Shown here: positions 55,071 through 64,000 of the stretch, in pieces | How the letters are laid out: every line of letters begins with the position of its first letter | How positions within the stretch are numbered: the first letter of the stretch is position 1 | Origin: Candidatus Poribacteria bacterium | GTDB lineage: Bacteria; Poribacteria; WGA-4E; GCA-2687025 | Direction of reading: 5' to 3' | Assembly (NCBI GenBank): GCA_028818695.1 | Contig: JAPPNK010000015.1 | Span: 174,289 to 238,288 of the forward strand | Length of the DNA stretch: 64,000 nt | Made by a program: the position numbers and the translations under genes | The notes under the pieces: generated by a model | The model's database searches: none | Seen by the model: only the letters and a program-made list of their open reading frames with translations | What the model was told of the DNA's origin: nothing

Positions 55071-56048
55071 ATGGCAGAACCGGTCGGCGTCGGCATCTTA
55101 GGTCTGGGCGTTCATGGCGCCCGCTACGCAAATCATCTGCTTCAGGGGGATGTCCCAAACGGCCGTCTGATCGCAGTCCACCGCCGCAACCAGTCGCTAG
55201 GGAAAGCGTTTGCCGAGGAGCATGGCTGCCGTTTTGCGGCTGCTTCTCAAGGCGTTCTTGAGGATGAGCAGGTTCAGGCGGTCGTTGTCGCCGCGCCTCC
55301 AAATGCCCACGCCGAGCTGACCGAGCAAGCCGCAGACGCCGGAAAGCATGTCTTGTGCGAGAAGCCGATGGCGCGCTCATCGGAGGAGTGCCGGCGGATG
55401 ATCGCAGCCGCGGAGCGGAACGGCGTCCTGCTGGGAGTCGCGCAGACGATGCGCTTCACTCCGCTGCTCGGCGCGCTGCGCGGCCAGCTTTCGAGCGTTG
55501 GCGATCTATACGCCGTGAACGCGGCGATGCGCCATGAGCGGACGCAGAAGGAATGGCATCTAGACAAGGAGATCTCTGGCGGGGGCGCCGTCTTAGAGAT
55601 CGGTCCGCATCTTTTTGACACGGTTCGCTACCTGTCGGGCGAAGACATTGTACATGTGTATGGAGAAACGCGCGCCGCGCCTGGTCAAGAGGTTGAGGAG
55701 TATGCGAGAGGAGCCGCTCGGCTGGAAAACGGCGCTTCGGTCGGGTTTGAGATCGCAAAGTGTGTCAACGGCAGGGCGGCTTTCTTTGAGCTGGTCGGTT
55801 CAGAAGGGAGCGTCTGCGCAGACGTTCAACGCAACCTGTTGACGCGCATTCGCGGCAGGGAATCGGAGCCGCTGGAGACGCCTGAGAACGCATGGGCAAT
55901 CCCGCTTGTGTTGAGTCAATTCTGCGAGGCGGCGTTGAACGGGGGCGCACCCGCCGTGACGGGCGAGGATGGGCTGCATGCGGTGGCGGTCGCCGAAGCG
56001 TTTTACCGTTCCGCTGCTTCGGGAGCGTCCGAGGCGGTTGATCTCTAA
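55071..56048 (+). CDS. Gfo/Idh/MocA family oxidoreductase
   Basis: 325 residues. Rossmann loop GVGILGLGVHGARYANHLL, the motif VLCEKPMARSSEECRRMI and the C-terminal GGGAVLEIGPHLFDTVRYL with its conserved His. ATG 55071 has AAGGA 5 bases before it and follows the protease stop by 10 bases. The next gene, an enolase-superfamily enzyme, suggests a sugar-acid breakdown pathway. The protein is only distantly similar to the one at 1068. Confidence 0.9.
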   Translation: MAEPVGVGILGLGVHGARYANHLLQGDVPNGRLIAVHRRNQSLGKAFAEEHGCRFAAASQGVLEDEQVQAVVVAAPPNAHAELTEQAADAGKHVLCEKPMARSSEECRRMIAAAERNGVLLGVAQTMRFTPLLGALRGQLSSVGDLYAVNAAMRHERTQKEWHLDKEISGGGAVLEIGPHLFDTVRYLSGEDIVHVYGETRAAPGQEVEEYARGAARLENGASVGFEIAKCVNGRAAFFELVGSEGSVCADVQRNLLTRIRGRESEPLETPENAWAIPLVLSQFCEAALNGGAPAVTGEDGLHAVAVAEAFYRSAASGASEAVDL

Positions 56049-56107
56049 TCCCGCGCTGCGTTCAAGCGCGAACCCGCATTTAACCAAAAGAACGGAGCGA
56101 CTTGCCG

Positions 56108-57448
56108 ATGTCCAAGCCTACCGACATTCGCATCTTAGAAGCGTCCTACGATTTTGAGGAGCATCCCTACCGTACCCCGTTGAAGTTTGGGGGCGTCAAG
56201 ACGGATCGTTGCGTCCTGTTCAATGTCCGCTTGCGGGCGCAGACGCGGGACGGCAAGGAGGCGGAGGGGTTCGGCTCCATGCCGTTGGGGAATGTATGGG
56301 CGTTTCCGCCGAGGCATGTTCCGTTTGCGTCCAGCCTTGAGGCGATGAAAAGGCTCGCCGCGGAGGCAACAAAGACGGCGGCTGAATCGAACCTGCTCGC
56401 CCATCCGCTAGACCATTCGGAGGAGCTGCGCCCCGAGTTTGAACGGCTGGCGGCGCAGATTTCAACCGAACTGCAGCTGGAAACGCCGATGCCCGACCTG
56501 TGTATGCTTGTGACGACCAGCCCCATCGATGCGGCGATTCATGACGTTTTTGGCAAGGCGAACGGAGTCAACAGCTACAACGCCCTTGGCAGCGATTACG
56601 CTTCGCATGATCTCAGCCGCTATCTGGACGATCAGTTTGAGGGCAAGTATCTGGACGCCTATGTGCATGACCGCCCCCAGCCCGCGATGCCGCTTTACCA
56701 TCTTGTCGGCGCTCTAGACCCTCTGACGGATGCGGATGTGTCGGAGCCTGTCGGGGACGGGCTGCCGGAGACGCTCGCGGAATGGATCCAAGCGGACGGG
56801 CTGCGGCATTTGAAGGTGAAGCTGAACGGGGACGATATCGATTGGGACGCGCAGCGGTTGCTGGATGTGAACCGCGTCGCGTCGGAATGTCGGGACGGGC
56901 ATTGGCAGTATTCTGCCGATTTCAATGAGCGGTGCGAAAATGTGGAATATCTGCTGGAGTTTTTGAGCCGCGTTCGGGAGAGCGGCGCCGGCGCGTTTGA
57001 GCGTTTGGCGTACATTGAGCAGCCGACGGATCGCGACCTGCGGGCAAACCCAGAGAACCGCGTCGAAAAAGCCGCCGCTGTCAAACCTGTTGTGATTGAC
57101 GAGTCGTTGACCGATTACGAGACGCTGCTTCTGGCGCGCGATCAGGGGTATTCGGGCGTCGCGTTGAAGGCGTGCAAGGGGCAGTCCGAGTCGCTTGTGA
57201 TTGGAGCGGCAGCGATTGAGTTCGGGATGTTTCTTGCGGTTCAAGATTTGACCTGTCCAGGGGCGTCTTTTTTGCATTCAGCGGGTTTGGCGGCGCGCGT
57301 CAAGACCGTGACAGCGATTGAAGGCAACGGGCGGCAGTACTGCCCTAAAGCGAACGAAGGCTGGCAAGACCGCTTCCCAGGCCTGTTCCATATAACCGAC
57401 GGAACCGTCAAAACAGGCGAATTAAACGGACATGGCTTAGGGCATTGA
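56108..57448 (+). CDS. Enolase-superfamily enzyme (mandelate racemase/muconate lactonizing-like)
   Basis: 446 residues. Barrel signatures: LRHLKVKLNGDD (Lys-x-Lys base), YSADFNERC (first metal Asp), LAYIEQPTDRD (Glu), PVVIDESLTDYE (Asp-Glu) and VALKACKGQSES (second Lys). This fits abstraction of a proton alpha to a carboxylate, as in dehydratases or epimerases. An N-terminal capping domain of about 150 residues precedes it. A TTG at 56102 with GGAG 4 bases upstream is an alternative start. Substrate unknown. Confidence 0.85.
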   Translation: MSKPTDIRILEASYDFEEHPYRTPLKFGGVKTDRCVLFNVRLRAQTRDGKEAEGFGSMPLGNVWAFPPRHVPFASSLEAMKRLAAEATKTAAESNLLAHPLDHSEELRPEFERLAAQISTELQLETPMPDLCMLVTTSPIDAAIHDVFGKANGVNSYNALGSDYASHDLSRYLDDQFEGKYLDAYVHDRPQPAMPLYHLVGALDPLTDADVSEPVGDGLPETLAEWIQADGLRHLKVKLNGDDIDWDAQRLLDVNRVASECRDGHWQYSADFNERCENVEYLLEFLSRVRESGAGAFERLAYIEQPTDRDLRANPENRVEKAAAVKPVVIDESLTDYETLLLARDQGYSGVALKACKGQSESLVIGAAAIEFGMFLAVQDLTCPGASFLHSAGLAARVKTVTAIEGNGRQYCPKANEGWQDRFPGLFHITDGTVKTGELNGHGLGH

Positions 57449-57624
57449 CGCTAGCGTTCAGCGGTCAATCCGTCATTTTTGCCCCCGAGGGAAGCCGTAA
57501 GCGGCTCAAAACCGCTCGCGCACATGTTCAGAGACGTCCCAGCTCAAAGCCCATGTTCGTATTAATATGTAGCGTTGGGCGGTCGAATGACGTATGATAA
57601 GGCAAACATACACGAGAGGGTTTT

Positions 57625-59013
57625 ATGCCGTTCACTTCGAAATTTGCCCGTTATGCGACTATTTCGCTTGCCGTTCTCTTTTGTTCGCCGCTTTTTGCCT
57701 CATCTAAGAGCATGTCTGCGTCGCCTGATTTTCCGCTTCAAGGAATGGCGCAGAAGGTTGCCGCTGTTGAATCGCGCGGGGTGGAGTTCGGCATCTATAT
57801 TCAGGAATTGGGGGGAGCCGAAATTCTATCCTACCGCCCCAATACGCCGTATGTTCTTGCTTCTAACACGAAGCTGTTCACGACCGCGGCGGCTATTTTG
57901 GGGCTGCCGAAGTCGTTTCGGTGGAAAACGGAAGCCCGCGTGAACGGAAACGAGCTGTGGATCGTCGGCGGCGGCGACGCTGCGTTTCATATCATAGACG
58001 GCTATTCGTATCCCGATAAGTTTTTGGACGAGTTGGCTCTGAAATTGCGCGAGCGCGGTCAAACCTCGTTCCAAGAGATGGTGGTGGACGCGCGTTATTT
58101 TGACGATGTGTACCAGCACCCGCACTGGCCTGCAGATCAGCTGCGGAAGCGTTACTCCGCGCCGGTGTCCGGTCTGCCGTACGCGCGCGGGATGGTTCGC
58201 ATGAAGATTGGAAAATCGTCGGTGTATTCGGCGGCGTATAACCCGGTGTCCGTTGCGAAGACATTTTTGAAGCACGGTCTGCGGAAGCGCGGCATTCAGG
58301 TCGCCAACGCCCGCGAGGCGCATCCGAACGAAGCTGCCCCGCCTGTACAGAACCTGGTTTATGTTCAAGAGTCGGCGTTGTCGCTGCGCGAGGCGGTCGT
58401 CAAAACGAACGTGGACAGCGACAACTTTCTCGCCGAGCATCTTCTGAAAACTCTCGGCGCTGAATTGAGAGGCGACGGCAGTTTTGAGGGGGGAACCCAG
58501 GCGGTACAAGACGTTCTGGCGAACCTGGGCGCCCCGTTGACAACCTTTACGCAGATGGACGGCTCAGGCTTGGCGCGCAAGCGCAACAGCGGCAACCGCG
58601 CCTCTCCAAGGGAAGTGGTGACTCTGCTGCGCATGATGGGTTCCCACCCTGAGGGCGCCCCGTTTGTCGACTCGCTGGCGGTCAGCGGCCGCTCCGGCAC
58701 TCTCAAAAATCGCTTTTCGAACGGACCGCTGCGCGCTTCGGTCGTCGCGAAGACGGGTCTCATCAAGGGTTCCGTTTGCCTTTCCGGCTATCTCATTCGG
58801 CAAAAAGACCGCGCCGCCCTGTTTGCCATACTGGCGAACTACTCCGCCGCAGACACCTATGCGATCCGAGAGAGCGTCCGCGAGACGCAGCATGCGATCT
58901 TGCGCGCCGTTTGGCAGTATCTGGGTCAATCGCAGCGGCCGATCTCGGCGTCCTCGGCTCTCCTCGGCGAGCGGTTCGAGCGGATACGCGAGACCAATCG
59001 AGCGCTGCGCTAA
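57625..59013 (+). CDS. dacB: D-alanyl-D-alanine carboxypeptidase/endopeptidase (PBP4 type, S13)
   Basis: 462 residues. Signal peptide (residues about 1-25). The three penicillin-binding motifs are Ser80-Asn-Thr-Lys83 (VLASNTKLFTT), Ser265-Asp-Asn267 (VDSDNFLAEHLLK) and Lys376-Thr-Gly378 (VVAKTGLIKGS). Trims or cuts peptidoglycan peptides in the periplasm. Upstream, 57449-57624 contains only a small hairpin (AGCCG/CGGCT near 57495) and a TATGAT word near 57593. xylB follows 10 bases later. Confidence 0.92.
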   Translation: MPFTSKFARYATISLAVLFCSPLFASSKSMSASPDFPLQGMAQKVAAVESRGVEFGIYIQELGGAEILSYRPNTPYVLASNTKLFTTAAAILGLPKSFRWKTEARVNGNELWIVGGGDAAFHIIDGYSYPDKFLDELALKLRERGQTSFQEMVVDARYFDDVYQHPHWPADQLRKRYSAPVSGLPYARGMVRMKIGKSSVYSAAYNPVSVAKTFLKHGLRKRGIQVANAREAHPNEAAPPVQNLVYVQESALSLREAVVKTNVDSDNFLAEHLLKTLGAELRGDGSFEGGTQAVQDVLANLGAPLTTFTQMDGSGLARKRNSGNRASPREVVTLLRMMGSHPEGAPFVDSLAVSGRSGTLKNRFSNGPLRASVVAKTGLIKGSVCLSGYLIRQKDRAALFAILANYSAADTYAIRESVRETQHAILRAVWQYLGQSQRPISASSALLGERFERIRETNRALR

Positions 59014-59023
59014 GGAGATCCAC

Positions 59024-60565
59024 ATGGACTGCTTGATCGGGGTCGACATCGGAACGACCGGCGCCAAAACGATTCTGATGGACTCCAGCGGGCGTCAGCT
59101 TGCCAGCGCGACTGAAGAGTATCCGCTTTCAAACCCGCAGCCGAAATGGTCGGAGCAAGACCCTGAGCGGTGGGTTCAGGCGGCGCTCAACACGATACGC
59201 GACGCGCTCCGCAAGGCGGATGTGCCGGCGCGGCGCGTCAAGGGCGTCGGTTTTTCCGGCCAGATGCATGGACTTGTCCTGCTGGACGAAGCGGGCGGCG
59301 TCCTGCGTCCAGCGATCTTATGGAACGATGTCCGAACCACGGAGCAATGCCGCGAGATCGAGTCGGTCGTCGGGCGCGAGACGTTGTTTCAAGAGACATG
59401 CAACCCAGCGCTGGAAGGCTTCACGGCGCCAAAAGTTTTATGGGTGCGCCGGCATGAGCCTGAAATATATGAACGGGCGCGGCATATTCTTCTGCCGAAG
59501 GATTATGTGCGCTACCGCTTGACAGGCGAGCTGGCGATGGAGGCGTCGGACGCGGCGGGAACGCTGCTTTACAATGTGCGCGAGCGCCGCTGGTCGAAGC
59601 CTGTTCTGGACGCGCTCCAGATACCTGTCGAGTGGATGCCGCCCGCGTATGAATCGTCCGAAATTTGCGGCAGGGCGACAAGCGAAACCGCCGAAAAAAC
59701 AGGCCTTCCTGAAGGAACGCCCTTTGTAGGCGGAGGCGCCGACAACGCATGCGCCGCGGTCGGCAACGGCATCGTCGTTGAGGGCAAGGCTGCCGCGAGC
59801 CTCGGCACTTCCGGCGTCGTCCTGGCGCATACAGACAAGCCGCTTGTCGACCCTGATATGCGGGCGCATACGTTCTGCCATGCGGTTTCTGACAGATGGT
59901 ATTCGATGGGTGTGATGCTGTCGGCAGGCGGCGCGTTTCGCTGGCTGCGCGACGCCCTCTGCCAAGAAGAAGCGGCTGATGCTGAAAAGAGCGGCGTGGA
60001 CGTGTATGAGATCATGTCGCAAAAAGCGGCGGAGGCGCCTGTCGGCAGCGAAGGTCTGCTCTTCCTGCCGTATTTGACAGGCGAGCGAACCCCCCATGCG
60101 GACGCGAACGCGAAGGCGGCGTTTGTCGGCTTGACGCTTCGGCACGGGAAGGGCGAAATCATCCGCGCGGCGATGGAGGGCATCACCTACGGCATGCGCG
60201 ATTCGCTGGAGATCATACGCGGTTTGGGCGTCGAAGTGACGGAGATCGTCGCCACAGGCGGCGGCGGAAAAAGCGCGTTCTGGCGCCAAATGCAGGCGGA
60301 CATCTACGAGGCGGAGGTGACAGCCATCGCGCAGTCGGAGGGACCGGCGTTCGGCGCGGCGATCTTGGCGGGAGTCGGATCCGGCGTGTTTGGCTCATGC
60401 GAAGAGGCGGCGGAAGCGTTTATCAACGTCGAGTCGAGAACCGAGCCGAATCCAGATGTCAGGGATGCGTATAGGCGCGGATATTCGGCGTACCGCTCGC
60501 TCTATCCTGCGTTGAAGCCGTCGTTTGACGCGATCTCTTTAATGGTGGAAGAGGCGGCCGGTTGA
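59024..60565 (+). CDS. xylB: Xylulokinase
   Basis: 513 residues, FGGY kinase. Phosphorylates D-xylulose with ATP. IGVDIGTTGAKTILMDSSGR, GVGFSGQMHGLVLLDEAGGV, VGGGADNACAAVGNGIVVEG, SLGTSGVVLAHTD and ATGGGGKSAFWRQMQADIYE match the family closely. AAGGAG lies 8 bases before ATG 59024. The stop overlaps the next gene by TTGA, so kinase and HAD phosphatase are coupled. Confidence 0.93.
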   Translation: MDCLIGVDIGTTGAKTILMDSSGRQLASATEEYPLSNPQPKWSEQDPERWVQAALNTIRDALRKADVPARRVKGVGFSGQMHGLVLLDEAGGVLRPAILWNDVRTTEQCREIESVVGRETLFQETCNPALEGFTAPKVLWVRRHEPEIYERARHILLPKDYVRYRLTGELAMEASDAAGTLLYNVRERRWSKPVLDALQIPVEWMPPAYESSEICGRATSETAEKTGLPEGTPFVGGGADNACAAVGNGIVVEGKAAASLGTSGVVLAHTDKPLVDPDMRAHTFCHAVSDRWYSMGVMLSAGGAFRWLRDALCQEEAADAEKSGVDVYEIMSQKAAEAPVGSEGLLFLPYLTGERTPHADANAKAAFVGLTLRHGKGEIIRAAMEGITYGMRDSLEIIRGLGVEVTEIVATGGGGKSAFWRQMQADIYEAEVTAIAQSEGPAFGAAILAGVGSGVFGSCEEAAEAFINVESRTEPNPDVRDAYRRGYSAYRSLYPALKPSFDAISLMVEEAAG

Positions 60566-61407
60566 AGGACATCCGCCTGATCGGGATCGACATTGACGGA
60601 ACGCTCTTGAATTCCGCGGGAAAAATCTCGAATCCAACGCTGGCTCAAATGCGCCGGCTGCACGATCTTGGGGTGCAGCTGGTCTTGGTTACGGGGCGCC
60701 GGTATTTGACGGCGGCAGACATCTGCCGACAGCTGAACCTGCCGTTGCTGGTCGCATCGAACAACGGGGCGTCGCTTCGTCCGTTGGGCGGCTCGACGCT
60801 TTACAGGGAGGAGTTGGATGAGGCGGCGACCCGTCAGGTGTGCGGGGAGGCGCGCAGATTGGGCGGTTTTCCGTGGGCGTTTATCGAAGTGAACGACGCG
60901 GGCGATTCGATCATCTACTGCGAGGAGCCTACCGACGCCGACTCAGAAGGATATGAGTACGACTATCTCCGCGCCTATTTTGAGTACTGGCGGCATTATA
61001 TGCGCGTCGTTTCGGACTTGAGCGCGGAGTTCGTCGGCGCGAGCGTGGAGGTGGTCGTCACCGTCCCCCCTAACCATGCCGATCGACTGGCGGACGCCTT
61101 GCGGGCGCGGTTCGGCGGGCAGATTAGCGTTATTCAGGAGCATTCGCGGGGGTATTCGCAGGTGGACGCGGCGCATCCGAGCGTCTCAAAGGCGCTTCCT
61201 TTGAAGCGTCTCGCGGAGAAGAACAACCTCCGCCCTGAGAATATCATGGCGGTTGGGGACAACCTGAACGACCTTGAAATGCTGGAGTATGCCGGCTATC
61301 CTGTTGCGATGGGGAATGCGCATCCTGGGCTGTTTGAGCTTGATTGCCGAATCGCCCCGACAAACGACGAGGACGGGTTAGCTCATATACTGGCGGAAAT
61401 CTCTTAA
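60562..61407 (+). CDS. Cof-type HAD-superfamily phosphatase
   Basis: 281 residues. IGIDIDGTLLNSAGKI holds the nucleophile Asp, and LVTGRRYLTA (motif II), the Lys region SKALPLKRLAEKNN and AVGDNLNDLEMLEYA (motif IV) complete the set, with a type IIB cap between. Probably dephosphorylates a sugar phosphate. TTG 60562 overlaps the xylB stop. Confidence 0.9.
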   Translation: MKDIRLIGIDIDGTLLNSAGKISNPTLAQMRRLHDLGVQLVLVTGRRYLTAADICRQLNLPLLVASNNGASLRPLGGSTLYREELDEAATRQVCGEARRLGGFPWAFIEVNDAGDSIIYCEEPTDADSEGYEYDYLRAYFEYWRHYMRVVSDLSAEFVGASVEVVVTVPPNHADRLADALRARFGGQISVIQEHSRGYSQVDAAHPSVSKALPLKRLAEKNNLRPENIMAVGDNLNDLEMLEYAGYPVAMGNAHPGLFELDCRIAPTNDEDGLAHILAEIS

Positions 61408-61430
61408 CAGCTGCCTTTTAACGGAAACCG

Positions 61431-62342
61431 ATGCCGACAAAAGACTCTGACAAGCTGAACCGGCGGCGTCTTTACAGCGTCCTGTTTGCGATTTCCGGCG
61501 TATTCACTGTGATTCTGCTCGCCTTTTTTCTCGCCTCTTCGCCGAAGCGTTCCGCCGAGATGTGCATATCGACCGAAAGTTCCGCCTGTCTCAGCTGCCA
61601 TTCCGCGCCGCATCTTGACGGGGGCGAATACCATATTCGGCGAGTCTCGGCGGACACGGGTCTCATTGAAACGGCGACGTCGGACGGCTCGCTGCGCGGA
61701 GACCGCGACGCCCGCGATTCAAACGGTTCGGAGTACGGCGTGTTGACGACTGCGCATGCAATCTGGAAGCGCAGCTCCGAAGAATCGGACGCCGAACTCT
61801 TTGCAGGGTCCATCATCAACGGGAAAGGGGTCAAGGGATTCAGCGGCGACGGCGGACCTGCCTCTAGAGCGCGTCTGAACCGGCCCTCTGCGGTCGCGTT
61901 GAATGAAAAGGGGGAGGCGTTTATCGCCGACACGGCGAACCACCGCGTGCGAATTGTTGACAGCGAGGGAATCATACGCACCTACGCGGGCAACGGCAAG
62001 CGCGGTTTCGACGGCGACGGAGGAGACGCGCTCGACGCCGCCATCGAAAATCCGGTCTCGCTTGCCTTCGACGCGGACGGAAATCTGCTTGTGGCGCATG
62101 GAAACGGACGAGAAGGCAGAGTGCGCAGAATCGACTCAAACGGACGCATTGAAACGGCGGTCGGAGGCGCCGCGGCGCTGCCCAAAAAAGGGGACGGCAA
62201 AAAAGCGGTTGAGGCGGAACTCAAGCGCATCGTTGAGGTGTCGGTGGACGAAGCGACGGGGGACATCTACACGGCAGAGAGCATACCCATTTTCAGACAT
62301 ATCAACATCGGCTCTTGCGCAGTTTGCCACCGGGAACCTTAG
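61431..62342 (+). CDS. Membrane-anchored NHL-repeat protein with two heme c sites
   Basis: 303 residues. Membrane helix at about 14-35, then the heme motif CLSCH (53-57). The centre is a partial NHL beta-propeller (LNRPSAVALNEKGEAFIADT, NHRVRIVDSEGIIRTYAGNG, NPVSLAFDADGNLLVAHGNG). A second heme motif, CAVCH (296-300), lies four residues from the end. CxxCH at both ends suggests electron transfer outside the cytoplasm. The last 4 bases overlap the convergent Ppx gene. Confidence 0.78.
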   Translation: MPTKDSDKLNRRRLYSVLFAISGVFTVILLAFFLASSPKRSAEMCISTESSACLSCHSAPHLDGGEYHIRRVSADTGLIETATSDGSLRGDRDARDSNGSEYGVLTTAHAIWKRSSEESDAELFAGSIINGKGVKGFSGDGGPASRARLNRPSAVALNEKGEAFIADTANHRVRIVDSEGIIRTYAGNGKRGFDGDGGDALDAAIENPVSLAFDADGNLLVAHGNGREGRVRRIDSNGRIETAVGGAAALPKKGDGKKAVEAELKRIVEVSVDEATGDIYTAESIPIFRHINIGSCAVCHREP

Positions 62343-63874
62343 CCGCGCGCCAGTTTGATTTTCACAGGCCGTTTGAGAACTTTGCTCAGCGCCTCCGCAC
62401 GTTCCTGTCCGACGGTCGTTTCAAAGACGGCGTCTCCGTTCGGAACCGCTTCGATCAAAAGCCGATCCTCTTCAAGCGCGCACCGCAGCTCTCGGACGGC
62501 GCCATGGTGAAGCCTGTCAAGCCCTTCGGCGACGCGCAGAACGCTGGAAAGACGGTCGACGCAGGCGCGGTCTTTTTTGCTGAGCGAGCCGTACAGCTCA
62601 TGTTTTTTCTTCGGCTGAGCGCCGCGGTGGTAACGCGCGACATTGCCTAAGGCGCGCGCTTCTTGCGGCGTGAACCCCAGCAGGTCGCTGTTTTCGATGA
62701 TATACTGCGTGTGCCGATGATGGCTTGAAGCGTTGATGATCATGCCGATGTCATGAAGATAGGCGGCGTATTCAAGCAGGGCGCGTTCTTTCTTGTGCCA
62801 TTTCAGCGAAGGCGCGACAGCGTCAAAAATAGCGAGCGAGAGCGCCGCCACATGTCGGCAATGCGCCTCGTCCCACTGGCAGCGGCGCGCGAGCTGAAGA
62901 ACGCTGCGCAGGCGGACGTCGGGAAGCTGCTGCGCCGCTTGAATCTCTTCGCGCCGCCGGTCGACATGGTCGTACAGGACGCCCTCGCGCAGCGCAAAGG
63001 AGCAGGCGGCGATCTCCTCAATCTCAAACCGATTGAGCAGCTCCTCAAACAGAACCGTCCCCGGTATGATCGTATCGACGCGCGCCTCCTCAAGGTTGCC
63101 GCGGGATCGGCGCTCCTTTTTCTTCGTGGTGTAAAGATCGGTGAAGACGGTCCGCAGCGCTTCAGCGGAGAATCGTTTCTGATGCAGCGGACCGGAGTTC
63201 TCCTCTCCGTTCTCGTCTAAGGCGAGTCGGAAAAGCTGCAAAGCCGTTCCAGAAGTGGCGATGGCGTCGCCCCGTTCCAGATCGTTCAACGGAGCGGCTT
63301 GGTCCAGCTCGCCTCTGATGTGTTCCCGAAGAGCGTCCATCTCCTTCCGCTTGGGCGGGTTGGAGAGCGGAAACTGGTTGGCAAGGCGAAGAGCGCCCAG
63401 CTTGACCGTTTCCCACCGCCGCATCTCTTGACGATCGCCCCAGATCAGTTTGACGCTCCCGCCGCCGATATCGATGGCTAAAAACGCCCCGTTTTCAACA
63501 TGGACGCTTTCTCGGACGGCGAGATAGATCAGCCTCGCTTCGTCGCGATGGCTCAGGACGCGAATGGGCAAGCCGAGATTCTTACGCGCCTGCCTGACAA
63601 ATTCAACGCCGCCGGACGTCTCGCGGACGGCGCTGGTTGCGACAGCGAGGATATTTTCAGCATGGCGCCGTTCGCAAAGCGTTTTTGCCCTTTCGAGAAC
63701 TTTTAAGCCGTTTTCCAGCTCCAGCTTCTTGAGATTCCCCCATTTATCGACCGACTTGGCAAGGGGAGCCATCTCTTTTTCAGCGTCTAAAACGCGGATG
63801 TCCAGGTCCTCGCCCACCTCTGCCACCAGCGTATGGATAGAGTCGGAGCCGATATCGATAGACGCTAACCGCAT
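62339..63874 (-). CDS. Ppx/GppA exopolyphosphatase with HD domain
   Basis: 511 residues. Hydrolyses polyphosphate and/or pppGpp. Actin-like ATPase-fold motifs: ASIDIGSDSIHTLVAEVGED, ATSAVRETSGGVEFV, FLAIDIGGGSVKLIWGD. From about 315 a C-terminal HD-like domain has YAAYLHDIGMIINASSHHRH and ALGNVARYHRG. Full length for the two-domain form. The 126 bases upstream to the window end show no clear gene or promoter. Confidence 0.92.
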   Translation of the reverse strand: MRLASIDIGSDSIHTLVAEVGEDLDIRVLDAEKEMAPLAKSVDKWGNLKKLELENGLKVLERAKTLCERRHAENILAVATSAVRETSGGVEFVRQARKNLGLPIRVLSHRDEARLIYLAVRESVHVENGAFLAIDIGGGSVKLIWGDRQEMRRWETVKLGALRLANQFPLSNPPKRKEMDALREHIRGELDQAAPLNDLERGDAIATSGTALQLFRLALDENGEENSGPLHQKRFSAEALRTVFTDLYTTKKKERRSRGNLEEARVDTIIPGTVLFEELLNRFEIEEIAACSFALREGVLYDHVDRRREEIQAAQQLPDVRLRSVLQLARRCQWDEAHCRHVAALSLAIFDAVAPSLKWHKKERALLEYAAYLHDIGMIINASSHHRHTQYIIENSDLLGFTPQEARALGNVARYHRGAQPKKKHELYGSLSKKDRACVDRLSSVLRVAEGLDRLHHGAVRELRCALEEDRLLIEAVPNGDAVFETTVGQERAEALSKVLKRPVKIKLARG

Positions 63875-64000
63875 ATTTCCCCCGCCCTGTAGACATGGGA
63901 ATCATACCATGAAAAGCGGGTGGGTAGAAAGGAGAGTCGGGTGCGGGTGGTACGCTCATGCGATGGTGATGGTAGAATCGGATTTAAATTGGTTCAACAG

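Noticed and set aside
57480-57520. Possible tRNA or SECIS element near GCCGTAAGCGGC
   Set aside because: Only a 5-bp hairpin; no cloverleaf, and the upstream TGA is followed within two codons by another stop, so no selenocysteine readthrough.

Overview
The window is bacterial, GC-rich (roughly 60 percent by eye), densely packed and full of stop/start overlaps. TTG and GTG start codons are common, and Shine-Dalgarno sites are clear. Three type I sulfatases, two phytanoyl-CoA-dioxygenase-like enzymes, two Gfo/Idh/MocA oxidoreductases, an enolase-superfamily enzyme, a xylulokinase and a CotH/lamin-tail protein recall uncultured polysaccharide degraders such as Candidatus Poribacteria or Latescibacterota. 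That placement is inference from gene content only. A tRNA-Sec gene shows that the organism decodes UGA as selenocysteine.

Layout. 1-5.7 kb: a truncated PhyH-like dioxygenase (minus), then an oxidoreductase, a secreted CotH protein and an unknown membrane-anchored protein (plus). 5.8-24.4 kb: one promoter with a structured leader, then an unbroken str-S10-spc-alpha ribosomal operon from rpsL to rplQ, including fusA, tuf, secY, adk, infA and rpoA. rpmD, rpsD and map are missing from their usual places. rplQ overlaps a sulfatase gene by ATGA, so two sulfatases appear to be the distal genes of the operon. 27.2-31.6 kb (minus): an accessory island with two unlike DNA methyltransferases flanking a PhyH-like dioxygenase, an AT-richer trypsin-like protease and a small protein made of two tandem copies of one domain. 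31.7-37.8 kb (minus): nuoN followed by atpZ-I-B-E-F-H-A; atpG, atpD and atpC are not here. 38-41.4 kb (minus): an M15 peptidase and three tandem paralogues of unknown function. 41.5-46.7 kb (minus): BatD-like protein, ndk, TPR proteins, threonine aldolase and a sugar-isomerase-like TIM barrel. 47-53.1 kb (mostly plus): third sulfatase, solute-binding lipoprotein, an Arg-rich repeat protein (minus), an SDR and a membrane-lipid cluster (PAP2, YdjM-like hydrolase, CDP-alcohol transferase). 53.2 kb: tRNA-Sec. 53.6-62.3 kb: HtrA protease, oxidoreductase, enolase-superfamily enzyme, DacB, xylulokinase, HAD phosphatase and a diheme NHL protein. The window ends with a Ppx/GppA phosphatase (minus).

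The most distinctive signal is non-coding. A roughly 26-bp box (GTYCCAAS...AGGTCAGA) lies 8-9 bp upstream of a good -35/-10 pair in front of four unrelated transcription units (PhyH at 768, TIM barrel at 46716, PAP2 at 51425, HtrA at 53630), always in the same orientation to the gene. Three of the four also have a GC-rich dispersed repeat directly upstream. It looks like a shared upstream activator site or a portable promoter cassette. Other oddities are extra domains on ribosomal proteins L29, L4 and S13, an S12 carrying substitutions at streptomycin-linked positions, a tailed ATP synthase c subunit, and the ghost of a fourth copy beside the tandem paralogues.
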